From contig JAISUS010000009.1 in assembly GCA_031271965.1 (NCBI GenBank), positions 52,972 to 116,971 of the forward strand: DNA of 64,000 nt. The letters are read 5' to 3'. Position 1 is the stretch's first letter. Every line of letters starts with the position of its first letter. The notes under the pieces are model-generated. The model had not been told where the DNA came from and ran no database searches. It saw nothing but the letters and a program-made list of their open reading frames with translations. Made by a program: the position numbers and the translations under genes. Shown here piece by piece: positions 6,717 through 16,216 of the stretch. The DNA is from Prevotella sp. Lineage in GTDB: Bacteria; Bacteroidota; Bacteroidia; Bacteroidales; Dysgonomonadaceae.

Positions 6717-8690
6717 TTAATATTCGTCGACAAAAGCTTTTTGCATATTTAATGCAGATATTACTTCGCCAACATTCGTCGCATGCGAAATAGCCCCATG
6801 CCCTAAATATGGTATACTACCATCATAAACAGCAGATAATGAACCCACACAATCGTTTGCCATTTCATCCTCTACATCAATAAGCAACCTGTCTAATAAA
6901 GAATACCCGCTCCTCTGAAACACCTTTACATATGCTTGCATATACGGACTCAACAGCCATGGCCAAACCCCGCCATTATAACTACTATAGATCTTATCAT
7001 ATTGAGATCCTTCGTAACGAGGACTAAAGCCAATACTTTTGGGACTCAACGAACGTATTCCTTTTGGTGTAAGTAATTCTTTTGTTACTATATCCAATAT
7101 CGATTTGCTCTGGCGCCTGTCTAAAAGAGGATAATCGACAGCTATTGCCAATAACATATTGGGCCTGACACTCCAGTCCACATAGTTACCAACTACATAA
7201 TCATATAAATAACCTCCATCGTTAAGGAATGTTTCTAAAAAAGATTCTTTTGTTGAATTTGCCAACGAAGACATTTCTTTTTCGAGTTCAAAATTATTCG
7301 TTGTTTTAGCTATTTCCTGATTAAACATCAACGCATTGTACCAAAAAGCATTAACCTCTACCAAACATCCTGTACGTGGTACTTTATAAATATTATCGGC
7401 AGACGGCTGGTGCATCCAGCTAGGGTAATCCACTCTGCTATCTACACTTAAAAGGCCATTCGCCAAAGGTTTCAGATTCGGATGTTTACCCTCTTGAATA
7501 AATTCAACGATCTTGCTAACCAACGATGCATATTTAGCATAAAAACGTTCGTTGTGGCTAACAGAGTATTTCTTCAATGCCCGAACCAACCAAAGCAGTA
7601 CATCTGCTTCACCTATATCTTTAAGAAATCTTCTTGTTATTGGCTTAGCATCCATCAACTGCTCTACAGCCGGAACCGCAGTATCCACGACTTCTTCAAA
7701 AGCACCCTCTTTATCGATTTGTAGTGTTAGTCCATTTAAAGACATGAACTGATCCCTGGCCCTAACTTCTCCCCAAGGATAGCTATTCAATAAATACAGT
7801 TCACCCTTAGACGGACGGTAGTAGAACTGATGACCTGAATTTTTGAGACAGTTATAAAACGACGAACGAGGTGTGCGTTCTTTTATCCCCTCTTCGAATA
7901 AAGCTGGCAAATCAATTGTATTTTCACTTAAAACATCACTAGCCGAAAATATAATAGATTCTCCTTTAACTATAGGAAGTTCAAAGTATCCGGGCACATA
8001 TAAATCTTCTTTGTAAGGCATGCCATCTTCCATATCTTTTTGGTACTCTATGCCTTTATACCAATTAGGCTCAAAAACAAAGTTCACTTTTTTACTGAAT
8101 TGCATAAAAAGATCCGGATATCCACTATACATACACATGCTTATGCCATTTTCAACCTCTTTATACCCATGCTCTGCAACAGTATTTTCTGCAGTAAGCT
8201 GATTAATCTCACGAAACGCAAGAAAAGGCCTGAACTTCATAGTCGTTGGCGAATGGGCATCCAGTAAAGTATAGCGTATATAAATAGTATTATCCTTGAG
8301 TGAAAACATTTTCTCTTTAGATAAGACAACTCCTCCAACTCTGTATATTGTACGAGGCATTACATCACAACTGAATTCACGAATATATTTATGTCCCATA
8401 GGACTAAAATTATTCCCATCATACTTGTGAATGCCCAAATTAAAGTCTGCACCATGCTGTATTACTGTTTCATCGAATGATGATAGAAGAACATGGTTCG
8501 AATTTCCCAATTTAGGAACCGGAACAACCAGGATACCATGTTGTTTGCGAGTGTTACATTCTACCAATGTAGTACAATGATAAGCACCACGGCGATTAGT
8601 CCTCAGAATTTCCCTGTTAAGAGAGTATTCGAGATTAAGCATACGCGACTTATCGAATTTAAGATATGTATTCGTTTTTTGATAACTCAT
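6717..8690 (-). CDS. Glycogen debranching enzyme (amylo-alpha-1,6-glucosidase family, GH133-like)
   Basis: 657 aa from ATG 8690 (MSYQKTNTYLKFDKSRMLNLEY); an upstream ATG at 8732 would add 14 unlikely residues (FNFCVVYPISSTN). The N-terminal half (EILRTNRRGAYHCTTLVECNTRKQHGILV, HVLLSSFDETVIQHG, GHKYIREFSCD) is the GDE N-terminal domain. The C-terminal half has the (alpha/alpha)6-barrel GDE region with SWMHQPSADNIYKVPRTGCLVEVNAFWYNAL and YNGGVWPWLLSPYMQAY. It hydrolyses alpha-1,6 branch stubs in glycogen. It is first in the operon with the GT4 enzyme and the GH57 protein, divergent from lgt. Confidence 0.92.
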   Translation of the reverse strand: MSYQKTNTYLKFDKSRMLNLEYSLNREILRTNRRGAYHCTTLVECNTRKQHGILVVPVPKLGNSNHVLLSSFDETVIQHGADFNLGIHKYDGNNFSPMGHKYIREFSCDVMPRTIYRVGGVVLSKEKMFSLKDNTIYIRYTLLDAHSPTTMKFRPFLAFREINQLTAENTVAEHGYKEVENGISMCMYSGYPDLFMQFSKKVNFVFEPNWYKGIEYQKDMEDGMPYKEDLYVPGYFELPIVKGESIIFSASDVLSENTIDLPALFEEGIKERTPRSSFYNCLKNSGHQFYYRPSKGELYLLNSYPWGEVRARDQFMSLNGLTLQIDKEGAFEEVVDTAVPAVEQLMDAKPITRRFLKDIGEADVLLWLVRALKKYSVSHNERFYAKYASLVSKIVEFIQEGKHPNLKPLANGLLSVDSRVDYPSWMHQPSADNIYKVPRTGCLVEVNAFWYNALMFNQEIAKTTNNFELEKEMSSLANSTKESFLETFLNDGGYLYDYVVGNYVDWSVRPNMLLAIAVDYPLLDRRQSKSILDIVTKELLTPKGIRSLSPKSIGFSPRYEGSQYDKIYSSYNGGVWPWLLSPYMQAYVKVFQRSGYSLLDRLLIDVEDEMANDCVGSLSAVYDGSIPYLGHGAISHATNVGEVISALNMQKAFVDEY

Positions 8691-9036
8691 ATTAGTGCTA
8701 GAAATAGGGTATACAACACAAAAATTAAACAAATAAAAGTGCTCTTCACTTATATTCGTTCTTAAAGATAAGCAAATAGTCCGAATAACAAGCCAGAAAT
8801 ATTATCTTCATTGGGTTTTATAACAACACATTGTTTATGCTATTTTTCTTATTTAGAATTATTTCACATAACAAACAACGAGCATCAACCAAACTAACAT
8901 CCTAATAAACAAAAAATTAACCCAAACACAAACAAATTAATTCTTTATAACTTTTTTCTATTACTACACCTATCTATTCGGATTTTTATATCTTTGTATC
9001 CCGAAAAGGTCTTATGAAAACTTGAAATAGATATAT
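8691..9036. promoter_or_regulatory. Divergent intergenic region, glycogen operon / lgt
   Basis: 346 bp of AT-rich DNA without coding sequence. A -7 type box TATCTTTG (8989-8996) faces lgt, 40 bp before its ATG; no clear -33 TTTG lies 19 bp upstream. No clear box was found for the glycogen operon. Confidence 0.55.
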
Positions 9037-10056
9037 ATGCTCTCATTTATTACATGGAATGTGGACCCCGAAGCATTCTCTTTCTTCGGGCGTGAAATAC
9101 GATGGTACGGTATTCTTTGGGCGTCGGCGGTATTGCTAACATCCATTATTGTCCAAAAAATGTACAAGTCGGAAAAATTACCTGAAAAATGGTTCGATTC
9201 TCTTTTTCTATACGTAGTGGTAAGCCTTATTATAGGAGCACGATTGGGACATTGTTTATTTTATGATCCAGTTGGTTACTTGTCACGCCCATTAGAAATA
9301 CTGAAAATATGGGAAGGGGGACTAGCCAGTCACGGCGGAGCCATAGGAATGACAATAGGAGTATGCCTCTATTCGCTGAAAATAACAAATGAAAAAATAA
9401 ACTGGAAATATATAGGTATCTTCTCCGCTATAGGATTAGTTTTAGGTATCATAGTTAGTTACATTGCCCCCGGGCTGACTTTGGGATGGAAAGAAGCCGG
9501 GTTTATGGGTCTGCTCATAGGTCTCTGTATAGCGATGATATATACAACCCGTAAAACAACCATCCCGACACTTGACCGCCTTGTCATTGGTGTTGGCCTA
9601 GGTGCGGCATCCATACGTTTGGGAAATCTAATGAATTCTGAAATATACGGTGGCCCAACAACATTGCCGTGGGGTTTTAAATTTATTAAAGATCCTCATT
9701 GGCATCAACCTCTCGAAATGGGTGGATCGGGAGAGCTCCCTTGCCATCCGACACAAATATATGAAGCACTTATCTATCTGGCTGTATTCGGGCTAGGTAT
9801 GTACCTGTTTTATAAAACAAATGCCAAAGCTAAGAGAGGCCTTATTCTCGGTATATCACTGATAGGTATATTTCTGTCGAGATTCCTGATAGAATTTATC
9901 AAATACAATCAAGAAGCATTCGAGACCGACATGATAGCCAACTATGGTGTAAACATGGGTCAACTACTTAGTTTACCATTTATTATCTGGGGTATATGGC
10001 TAATATGGAATGCACTTACAAATAAAGATATTATTCCCGACAAAACAAATAAGTAA
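9037..10056 (+). CDS. lgt: Prolipoprotein diacylglyceryl transferase
   Basis: 339 aa integral inner-membrane protein. It transfers diacylglycerol from phosphatidylglycerol to the lipobox Cys of prolipoproteins, the first step of lipoprotein maturation. The signature GARLGHCLFYDP (residues about 67-78), an EGGLASHGGAIG segment and the later PCHPTQIYEAL stretch are family hallmarks. Multiple hydrophobic helices span the length, and the size is somewhat above the usual 270-300 aa, with a longer middle section. It probably shares a transcript with the flavodiiron gene 46 bp downstream. Its partner lspA is at 34468. The many lipoproteins in this window are its substrates. Confidence 0.96.
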   Translation: MLSFITWNVDPEAFSFFGREIRWYGILWASAVLLTSIIVQKMYKSEKLPEKWFDSLFLYVVVSLIIGARLGHCLFYDPVGYLSRPLEILKIWEGGLASHGGAIGMTIGVCLYSLKITNEKINWKYIGIFSAIGLVLGIIVSYIAPGLTLGWKEAGFMGLLIGLCIAMIYTTRKTTIPTLDRLVIGVGLGAASIRLGNLMNSEIYGGPTTLPWGFKFIKDPHWHQPLEMGGSGELPCHPTQIYEALIYLAVFGLGMYLFYKTNAKAKRGLILGISLIGIFLSRFLIEFIKYNQEAFETDMIANYGVNMGQLLSLPFIIWGIWLIWNALTNKDIIPDKTNK

Positions 10057-10102
10057 ATTCGACTATAGCAACATATAAAAAGAAGTAAATTCATTAGATA
10101 GC

Positions 10103-11305
10103 ATGTTAAAACCAATTCCCATAAAAGAAGATCTGTATTATATCGGCGTTAATGACCGTACAAAACATCTATTCGAGAACTTGTGGCCCTTACCAAAAGG
10201 GGTTTCATACAATTCTTACTTAATTTCTGACGAAAAGACAGCATTATTTGATACTGTAGATGTTTGTTATTCTGATATTTTTTTACAAAAACTAGATACG
10301 GCACTAAATGGTAAAACATTAGATTATCTAATAATAAACCATATGGAACCAGATCACTCCGGATCTTTGGGACTATTAAGAAACAAATATCCAAATGTAC
10401 AGATAGTCGGTAACAAACGAACAGCCGAAATGGTACAAGGATTTTTTGGTATTACAGATGGAGTAAAGGTTATTCAAGATGGCGAAGAGCTGTCATTGGG
10501 AAAACATAAACTTATATTCTATCTCACACCAATGGTTCACTGGCCGGAAACAATGATGACTTATGATACTGTACACAAAATCATTTTCTCAGGTGATGCC
10601 TTTGGTACTTTTGGAACTCTTGATGGAGGTATTACTGATGCCCAATTACATCCCGAGCGTTATTATGACGAGATGATACGTTATTATTCCAATGTCGTGG
10701 GAAAATTCGGTTCACCTGTACAAAAAGCATTAGAAAAGCTTAAGACTCTTGAGATAAATTATATATGTTCTACTCATGGCCCTGTATGGACGATGAAAGA
10801 CCAGATACAGAAAGTTATTGGGATTTATGACAAGCTCAGCCGATACCAAGGAGATGAAGGTGTCGTTATTGCATATGGAAGTATGTACGGCAACACAGAG
10901 CAAATGGCAGAAACTGTAGCGTACGAATTAGCTCAGCAGGGCATACGGGAAGTCATTCTGCATAATGTATCAAAACGCTCCCATTCGTATATCATACGAG
11001 ATATTTTCAAATATAAAGGTCTTATTATAGGATCACCGACATACAATAATAAGTTATTTCCCGATGTGGAATATCTATTATCAAAAATAGAAGGACGGGA
11101 TATGAAGCACAGGTATTTCGGATATTTGGGCTCATTTACTTGGGCTGGCGCCGCAGTAAAAAGATTGGCTCAATTTGCCGAAGACACAAAATTTGAAGTG
11201 GTAGGTTCTCCTGTAGAGATGAAGCAAACTATGCGCCTCGATACTTACGAAGCGTGTATTTCGTTAGGCAAAGCGATGGCCGATAGGCTAAAACTTGACA
11301 GATAA
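10103..11305 (+). CDS. Flavodiiron protein (FprA/ROO family)
   Basis: 400 aa. The N-terminal metallo-beta-lactamase-like domain has the diiron ligands H80-x-E82-x-D84-H85 (HMEPDHSG), H146 and D165 (SGDAFG), with a later STHGPVW His. The C-terminal flavodoxin domain starts near residue 252 with the FMN loop YGSMYGNTEQMAE. Such enzymes reduce O2 to water, or NO to N2O, in the cytoplasm of anaerobes and microaerophiles, taking electrons from rubredoxin or a similar donor. There is no fused rubredoxin domain. It follows lgt by 46 bp and is closed by a strong hairpin at 11339-11373. It fits an oxygen-defence role together with the catalase at 46015. Confidence 0.94.
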   Translation: MLKPIPIKEDLYYIGVNDRTKHLFENLWPLPKGVSYNSYLISDEKTALFDTVDVCYSDIFLQKLDTALNGKTLDYLIINHMEPDHSGSLGLLRNKYPNVQIVGNKRTAEMVQGFFGITDGVKVIQDGEELSLGKHKLIFYLTPMVHWPETMMTYDTVHKIIFSGDAFGTFGTLDGGITDAQLHPERYYDEMIRYYSNVVGKFGSPVQKALEKLKTLEINYICSTHGPVWTMKDQIQKVIGIYDKLSRYQGDEGVVIAYGSMYGNTEQMAETVAYELAQQGIREVILHNVSKRSHSYIIRDIFKYKGLIIGSPTYNNKLFPDVEYLLSKIEGRDMKHRYFGYLGSFTWAGAAVKRLAQFAEDTKFEVVGSPVEMKQTMRLDTYEACISLGKAMADRLKLDR

Positions 11306-11338
11306 GATAAGATAGAATATAATTAAACTATTAAATCG

Positions 11339-11373
11339 ACAAAGCCGTTTCCCTATTTACGAAACGGCTTTGT
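11339..11373 (+). terminator. Rho-independent-type terminator after the flavodiiron gene
   Basis: 13-bp perfect stem (ACAAAGCCGTTTC / GAAACGGCTTTGT) with a 9-nt loop, 34 bp past the stop, followed by TAATATT. Confidence 0.8.
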
Positions 11374-11439
11374 TAATATTCTCCGTATCTTAATTATTTG
11401 CTTAAGTTTTTTAGATAAGGAGGAACTTTTAACAACCAT

Positions 11440-12492
11440 CTAATTAATCGTAATCAGACAAATAGCCCTACCGTTTTGGTATGCAGTAACTGTAAATGGA
11501 AGAACAGCCCCCAGTCCAGTAGACTTTACTACTTCAATCGAATTTTTAGGTAATTTATTAATTAATGAATTTGGATCTCCTGAAGCAAAGCCTCCACCTG
11601 TGACAGACCATGTTGCATTTGCAGAAAATCCACCAGCCTGATAATTAACAAGTGTTACCTTGTAATTTGGTTTCCAAAGAGATGGTTTTTCTACTTTCAA
11701 ATATGGAGGATTTGCTGGATATAATATTGTAACAGCCACTAAGTCATTATTAGTAAACCCAGGCAAAAGAGAACGATCCCTATTATATGACATAATGGAT
11801 GCATTATCTATTTCTGGAGTTCCCGGTACAATTACACCTCCTTGTGAAGCGGCACCCTCGTGCGCATGCAATAAACCGATAGAATGCCCCATTTCGTGAA
11901 TCAAAGTATTTGCTTTAAACTGATAATTATCATAATTAGAATTCACAAATATTTCTTTTGCAGGAACAGTACTTGAAGGTAACCATGTCCAAGCAACTGC
12001 ATTATCATTACTAGCAGTACGCTTCACTGTAATATCAGCAGTTGAGGCTGTAGTATATATAAAGTTCAAGCAAGTACCATTTATATTGTTCCATTCATTT
12101 ATAGCCCTTTGCACTGCTTGTCGCCAATCTGAACCTATTCCGGACTTAGGCACCGAAGCATCATCTATTCTTATTGTGATATTTTGTGCTTTAGTAAAAT
12201 TTATTAGTTTCCCTCCAACATACGCTTGTTTCAGACCAGTACTATCTGACCGATAAACATAATTACCCATTTCTTCTTTCGATAACATAATATCACCTTC
12301 AAGCTGGTAATCATCTCCCTTATCAACTAATGTTGCAATATCTAATCCTAATTGATTAATGATTTGCTGGTGCTCAATAGGTATTTTTGAGACATCCAAA
12401 GTAGCCTTATCTCCTTCAGTAAAATCCAACTCTTTTTGACAACTTGCAAAAACTATACCCAATATTAAAGATAAATAGATAATTTTTTTCAT
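11440..12492 (-). CDS. Zinc metalloprotease lipoprotein, M57/matrixin-like
   Basis: 350 aa from ATG 12492 (MKKIIYLSLILGIVFASCQKELDF); the frame is open further upstream, but this start gives a clean signal with lipobox FASC. The zinc motif HEMGHSIGLLH (HExxHxxGxxH) and a downstream Met-turn (NASIMSYN) define a metzincin. The short HEMGH core and domain order resemble Bacteroidetes 'dual-action HEIGH' M57 peptidases. The N-terminal part (EHQQIINQLGLDIATLVDKGDDYQLEGDIMLSKEEM) looks like a propeptide. The C-terminal about 80 residues form a beta-rich domain. It should be anchored in the outer membrane facing periplasm or surface; the target is unknown. It follows the outer-membrane barrel gene by about 100 bp. 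Confidence 0.87.
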   Translation of the reverse strand: MKKIIYLSLILGIVFASCQKELDFTEGDKATLDVSKIPIEHQQIINQLGLDIATLVDKGDDYQLEGDIMLSKEEMGNYVYRSDSTGLKQAYVGGKLINFTKAQNITIRIDDASVPKSGIGSDWRQAVQRAINEWNNINGTCLNFIYTTASTADITVKRTASNDNAVAWTWLPSSTVPAKEIFVNSNYDNYQFKANTLIHEMGHSIGLLHAHEGAASQGGVIVPGTPEIDNASIMSYNRDRSLLPGFTNNDLVAVTILYPANPPYLKVEKPSLWKPNYKVTLVNYQAGGFSANATWSVTGGGFASGDPNSLINKLPKNSIEVVKSTGLGAVLPFTVTAYQNGRAICLITIN

Positions 12493-12591
12493 ATATTTTG
12501 ATTTATTGATTAATACTTTTTTAACAAAAACCAATCAAAAAAAGCTAGATAACAAAATAGTTATCTAACTTTCCATACGATATGATATTTA

Positions 12592-13161
12592 TTAGAATAC
12601 AATATTTACACCTAGCTCTGTTTGGCTAAGATCAAAATCAAAACCGAAATCATTTGATTTAACACCTCCAAGTTTTTGGTTTTGGTAACCCAAGAAACCA
12701 AATTTACCAGTTAAGGAAATTTTATCAGATACTTTAACTGCAACTCCTGGTCTGATACCAACTTCCCATGCATTTAGTTTATCTGCATCATTTCCATCTG
12801 CTTTACCATATGTGTAACCAGCACCAGCATCGATGAATAGTCCTCCTATATCACCTTTAAGGAATGAATAACGTAAAAATGGATTCACAGTGAAGGCATC
12901 TTTCGCAACAAGCTTGCCGTTGACATTGCCTAAAACTGTTTTATTGTGGGCATATCCCAATTTAATACCGATTCCCAAATTTTCTGAAAACACATATCCG
13001 AATTCAGGAATAATTCTGTAAGATGAAACTCTGTCCCCATCTCCAATTTTGGTACTATTGAAACCGACAGCACCACCTACCCAGATTTGACCAACTTCCT
13101 GAGCTGAAACTGTTGTTGCTAAACCCAACATAATAGCAAAAGTAAAAAATAATTTTTTCAT
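12592..13161 (-). CDS. Small outer-membrane beta-barrel protein
   Basis: 189 aa from ATG 13161 (MKKLFFTFAIMLGLATTVSAQ), giving a Sec signal with AQ cleavage; the longer upstream reading adds an unlikely 40 residues. The mature chain has alternating hydrophobic strands (IWVGGAVGFNSTKI, YRIIPEFGYVFSENLGIGIKLGYAHN, LGVNIVF) and ends in an aromatic residue, as expected for an OmpX/OprF-like 8-strand barrel inserted by the BAM machinery. Such proteins are common in Bacteroidetes and have no defined role. The gene is divergent from the AraC regulator at 13385, which might control it. Confidence 0.85.
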   Translation of the reverse strand: MKKLFFTFAIMLGLATTVSAQEVGQIWVGGAVGFNSTKIGDGDRVSSYRIIPEFGYVFSENLGIGIKLGYAHNKTVLGNVNGKLVAKDAFTVNPFLRYSFLKGDIGGLFIDAGAGYTYGKADGNDADKLNAWEVGIRPGVAVKVSDKISLTGKFGFLGYQNQKLGGVKSNDFGFDFDLSQTELGVNIVF

Positions 13162-13352
13162 AATGTTCTTTTTAGTTAGTTTGTGAATACCTTTATTTAT
13201 TAACTCACGACAAAGATGGCGTAATTTAACATATATAGAAAGCCCTAATTCTCCATAAAAATGTTCTATTGTTCTTATCAACTATAGTTACAATGAATTT
13301 TACAATCTAAAACACAAAATATGATTAAGAAAAAAAATTACAATAAAAGTGT

Positions 13353-13360
13353 TAGATTTG
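13353..13360 (+). promoter_or_regulatory. -7 promoter box before the AraC regulator
   Basis: TAGATTTG matches the Bacteroidetes TAnnTTTG box, 24 bp before the ATG at 13385. No good -33 element is visible. Confidence 0.5.
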
Positions 13361-13384
13361 CAAACATAAAACAAACATAGACCA

Positions 13385-14272
13385 ATGAAACTCGCTAAAA
13401 TACAAATTGAAGACATATCCGAACAAATTGATCCTTACGCTATTAAGAACTTTATAATATCAGATCAAACTGTTATTTTCCCTCCACTCTCATCTAGGTT
13501 CCCCTTTATATTAGATGGGGTTGCTTTTGCTATTTGCATAAATGGAACAGCGCAAATCAGAATAAACTTTAGAGAATATGAGATTAAAAAGAATACGATC
13601 ATCACTATTATGCCACATTTTGTTACAGAATTTATAGAAAAAAGTGATGATCTCATGCTAGAATTTCTTATTTTTTCGGTAGACTTTTTAACGGAAATGC
13701 CGTCCGTTTCAAACTTTGACATATCCCGCAGCATTATACAAACATCTTGTTTGCAAATTTCTGAAGAGGAAGCGAGTAAATATTTAGAATTCCATTCATT
13801 TATAGTAAAGCAATACAAAAGAAGAGATCATCCTTACAGAAAAGAAATGGCTAAAAGCCTTCTGTATGCAATGCTTACTGAAATGGGAGGTATATATTAC
13901 AATCAAATAAAGCCAGAGATAGATGGGAGAGAAAACAATTCAACCACAAGCCATCAGGAAGAATTATTATATCGTTTTTTTGAATTACTACTCAAATTTC
14001 ACAGACAGGAACGGTCAATGCTGTTTTATGCAGACAAAATGTGTTTGACACCTAAGTACCTTTCCACTTTAATTAAAGAACAAACAGGACGTACAGCCTT
14101 TACCTGGATTAATGAAATCATAATATCGTCCATAAAACATATGCTGAAAACAACAGACAAAACTATATTGCAAATATCTGAGGATTTAAATTTTCCAAAT
14201 GCATCATTTTTTGGACGATTTTTCAAGAAACATACAGGTATGACTCCGGTAGAATACAGGGAAAGTAAATAG
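13385..14272 (+). CDS. AraC family transcriptional regulator
   Basis: 295 aa. The N-terminal half is a cupin-like sensing domain (FILDGVAFAICINGTAQIRINFREYEIKKNTIITIMP). The C-terminal about 100 residues hold the two helix-turn-helix motifs: ADKMCLTPKYLSTLIKEQTG and ISEDLNFPNASFFGRFFKKHTGMTPVEYR, the latter the AraC signature. It binds DNA as a dimer and usually activates neighbouring genes in response to a small molecule. The divergent gene at 13161 (outer-membrane barrel) and the following metalloprotease are candidate targets. Inducer unknown. Confidence 0.93.
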   Translation: MKLAKIQIEDISEQIDPYAIKNFIISDQTVIFPPLSSRFPFILDGVAFAICINGTAQIRINFREYEIKKNTIITIMPHFVTEFIEKSDDLMLEFLIFSVDFLTEMPSVSNFDISRSIIQTSCLQISEEEASKYLEFHSFIVKQYKRRDHPYRKEMAKSLLYAMLTEMGGIYYNQIKPEIDGRENNSTTSHQEELLYRFFELLLKFHRQERSMLFYADKMCLTPKYLSTLIKEQTGRTAFTWINEIIISSIKHMLKTTDKTILQISEDLNFPNASFFGRFFKKHTGMTPVEYRESK

Positions 14273-14276
14273 GGGG

Positions 14277-14570
14277 TCAGGACATAAACCGTTTTAATAG
14301 AGAATCTTTCTCTATGTCCTCATATTTTTTTACTATTACTCCCAGATTTTCAAACAGCCTTTTTACCATTAAATTGATATCCATTACATATATTTCTTTG
14401 ATACGCTTAGTTAAAAGCCACAAAGCTATATAATTGATATCCTTCTTAACAAGCATATCCTTCTCTACCTCTACAACAGAATTTTCGTTCGTATGCAGCA
14501 CGATTATAGGAATCGAGTCTTTCTCGACATCGTCAATCTTATCTTCTTTTAAAAACAGAGCTATTTTCAT
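14277..14570 (-). CDS. Small hypothetical protein
   Basis: About 97 aa from MKIALFLKEDKIDDVEKDS (ATG 14570; another ATG at 14588 is possible). It starts with a short beta strand and carries an alternating alpha/beta pattern (INYIALWLLTKRIKEIYVMDINLMVKRLFENLGVIVKKY) faintly like NifX/NifB-associated dinitrogenase-cofactor domains, with about the right size. No metal motif is visible, so no function is proposed. It is convergent with the AraC gene, 4 bp from its stop. No homologous name is recognised. Confidence 0.6.
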   Translation of the reverse strand: MKIALFLKEDKIDDVEKDSIPIIVLHTNENSVVEVEKDMLVKKDINYIALWLLTKRIKEIYVMDINLMVKRLFENLGVIVKKYEDIEKDSLLKRFMS

Positions 14571-14744
14571 AAAACTAACATTTTGCATAAAGTTTTATAA
14601 AGTTCTGAAATATTTTTAATTCTGAAAAGTCTCATATAGTAGAGGATATGTTCTAAAACACAGATTCATTAATTTTCAGAATGAACAAAATACGATCAAA
14701 TAATGTTTTAAATAATAATAAGCACAGACAAAAAAGAAAAGATT

Positions 14745-14975
14745 ATGAAGAAAGTACTTATCAGCGTTGCTGCAGGAATCGGAGTTGCCATAGTCCTTTA
14801 TAAACTGGCGGAAAGTGGTAAACTTGATTGCATTTGCGAAGACCTTAGTGAAAAAACAGGTAAAGCAAAACAAAGAATCAAAGATGGAATAGATGAAAAA
14901 AAGCAGCAAATTAGCGAAATAGTTAATGAAGTAGAGGAAAAGGTATTAGATAAGCTTAAAAAAGCGAAAGGTTAA
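14745..14975 (+). CDS. Small membrane-anchored YtxH-like protein
   Basis: 76 aa. A single N-terminal hydrophobic segment with glycines (VLISVAAGIGVAIVLYKLA, residues about 4-22) is followed by a charged amphipathic helix rich in Lys/Glu (KTGKAKQRIKDGIDEKKQQISEIVNEVEEKVLDKLKK). This is the layout of YtxH/YtjA-type stress-related membrane proteins, which have no defined enzymatic role. It is monocistronic and closed by the palindrome at 14999-15026. Confidence 0.75.
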   Translation: MKKVLISVAAGIGVAIVLYKLAESGKLDCICEDLSEKTGKAKQRIKDGIDEKKQQISEIVNEVEEKVLDKLKKAKG

Positions 14976-14998
14976 ATCTAGGTTTAGGTTAGTGAAGC

Positions 14999-15026
14999 AA
15001 AGGTTGTAATAATTATTACAACCTTT
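14999..15026. terminator. Perfect 28-bp palindrome, bidirectional terminator
   Basis: AAAGGTTGTAATAA joined directly to its reverse complement, between the convergent ytxH-like gene and tsaD. The 5' A run and 3' T run let it serve both strands. Confidence 0.78.
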
Positions 15027-15040
15027 ATTATATAGTAATA

Positions 15041-16057
15041 TTATATGATTACCCTCGAAAAAGGAGCTGCATCCATCGCACAAAACTCTTTATCCTGATA
15101 TTTAAAATAACCAGTCATTGCTATCATAGCAGCATTATCAGTAGTATACCCAAACGGCGGAATATGTATTTTCCAACCATAACGTTTGGCGTGGTCTTCA
15201 AATGCACTACGAAGTCCCGAATTAGCCGAAACACCTCCTGCCACCGCGACTTCTTTTATTGCCAGATCTTTTGCAGCCTTTCGCAATTGTTCCATCAATA
15301 CATCGATAATGGTTGCTTGCAAAGATGCACACAAGTGTGCTTTATTTTTATCTATAAATTTAGAATCTTTCTTTAACTCATCACGCAGAAGATATAGGAA
15401 AGAGGTTTTCAAACCACTGAAACTATAATCATAACCCGGCATATGAGGTTTGTTTAATTTAAATTTATCAGCATCGCCCTCTTTTGCCAATCTGTCTACA
15501 ACCGGTCCTCCGGGATAACCCAATCCCATTACTTTAGCACATTTATCAAAAGCTTCCCCCGCCGCATCATCGATCGTTTGGCCTATTATCTCCATATCGG
15601 CATATGATTTAACCAATATTATCTGAGAATTACCCCCTGATACGAGTAGGCACAAGAATGGAAATTGAGGCTGATTATTATCGTTTTTGCTCTCTTTAAT
15701 AAAGTGCGCCAATACATGAGCATGCAAATGGTTTACATCTATCATTGGAATATCCAAAGCCGAAGACAAACCCTTGGCAAAGGACGTACCGACAAGTAAT
15801 GAGCCCATAAGGCCGGGCCCTCTTGTAAAAGCTATAGCTGTCAGGTCTTCCTTATTTACTCCTGCCTTTTTCAAAGCTTGATCTACAACCGGAATTATAT
15901 TCTGCTGATGAGCCCGCGATGCCAATTCCGGAACTACGCCTCCATAGCTCTCATGCACCTTTTGGCTTGAAATTATATTTGAAAGAAGAACCCCATCCTG
16001 AATGACCGCAGCAGCAGTATCATCACAAGAAGATTCTATACCTAATATTGTTATCAT
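15041..16057 (-). CDS. tsaD: tRNA N6-adenosine threonylcarbamoyltransferase TsaD
   Basis: 338 aa, normal length. It transfers threonylcarbamoyl from TC-AMP to A37 of ANN-decoding tRNAs (t6A), with TsaB/TsaE partners in the cytoplasm. The metal site HLHAH (H110 and H114) and the N-terminal GIESSCDDTAAAV strand are present, as are VSGGNSQ and the C-terminal DNAAMIA motif. It is monocistronic or first of its transcript, divergent from the GldB-like gene at 16217, and ends at the 14999-15026 palindrome. Universal housekeeping gene. Confidence 0.97.
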   Translation of the reverse strand: MITILGIESSCDDTAAAVIQDGVLLSNIISSQKVHESYGGVVPELASRAHQQNIIPVVDQALKKAGVNKEDLTAIAFTRGPGLMGSLLVGTSFAKGLSSALDIPMIDVNHLHAHVLAHFIKESKNDNNQPQFPFLCLLVSGGNSQIILVKSYADMEIIGQTIDDAAGEAFDKCAKVMGLGYPGGPVVDRLAKEGDADKFKLNKPHMPGYDYSFSGLKTSFLYLLRDELKKDSKFIDKNKAHLCASLQATIIDVLMEQLRKAAKDLAIKEVAVAGGVSANSGLRSAFEDHAKRYGWKIHIPPFGYTTDNAAMIAMTGYFKYQDKEFCAMDAAPFSRVII

Positions 16058-16216
16058 AAAAATCGGAATTTAACCAAGTTATAACGGGTAACTACTGATA
16101 TTGTTTAAAATAATCGTATTCCTTTATACGTTTTTAATTTATGCTTGAAAAAAGCAGAGCAAAATTAAAGAATATAAACTACCTTCGCAAAAATAGAAAT
16201 ATAAAAAAGAACTCAA

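Noticed and set aside
14676..14909. Minus-strand open frame opposite the YtxH-like gene
   Set aside because: It is the antisense of a better supported small gene and lacks start context.
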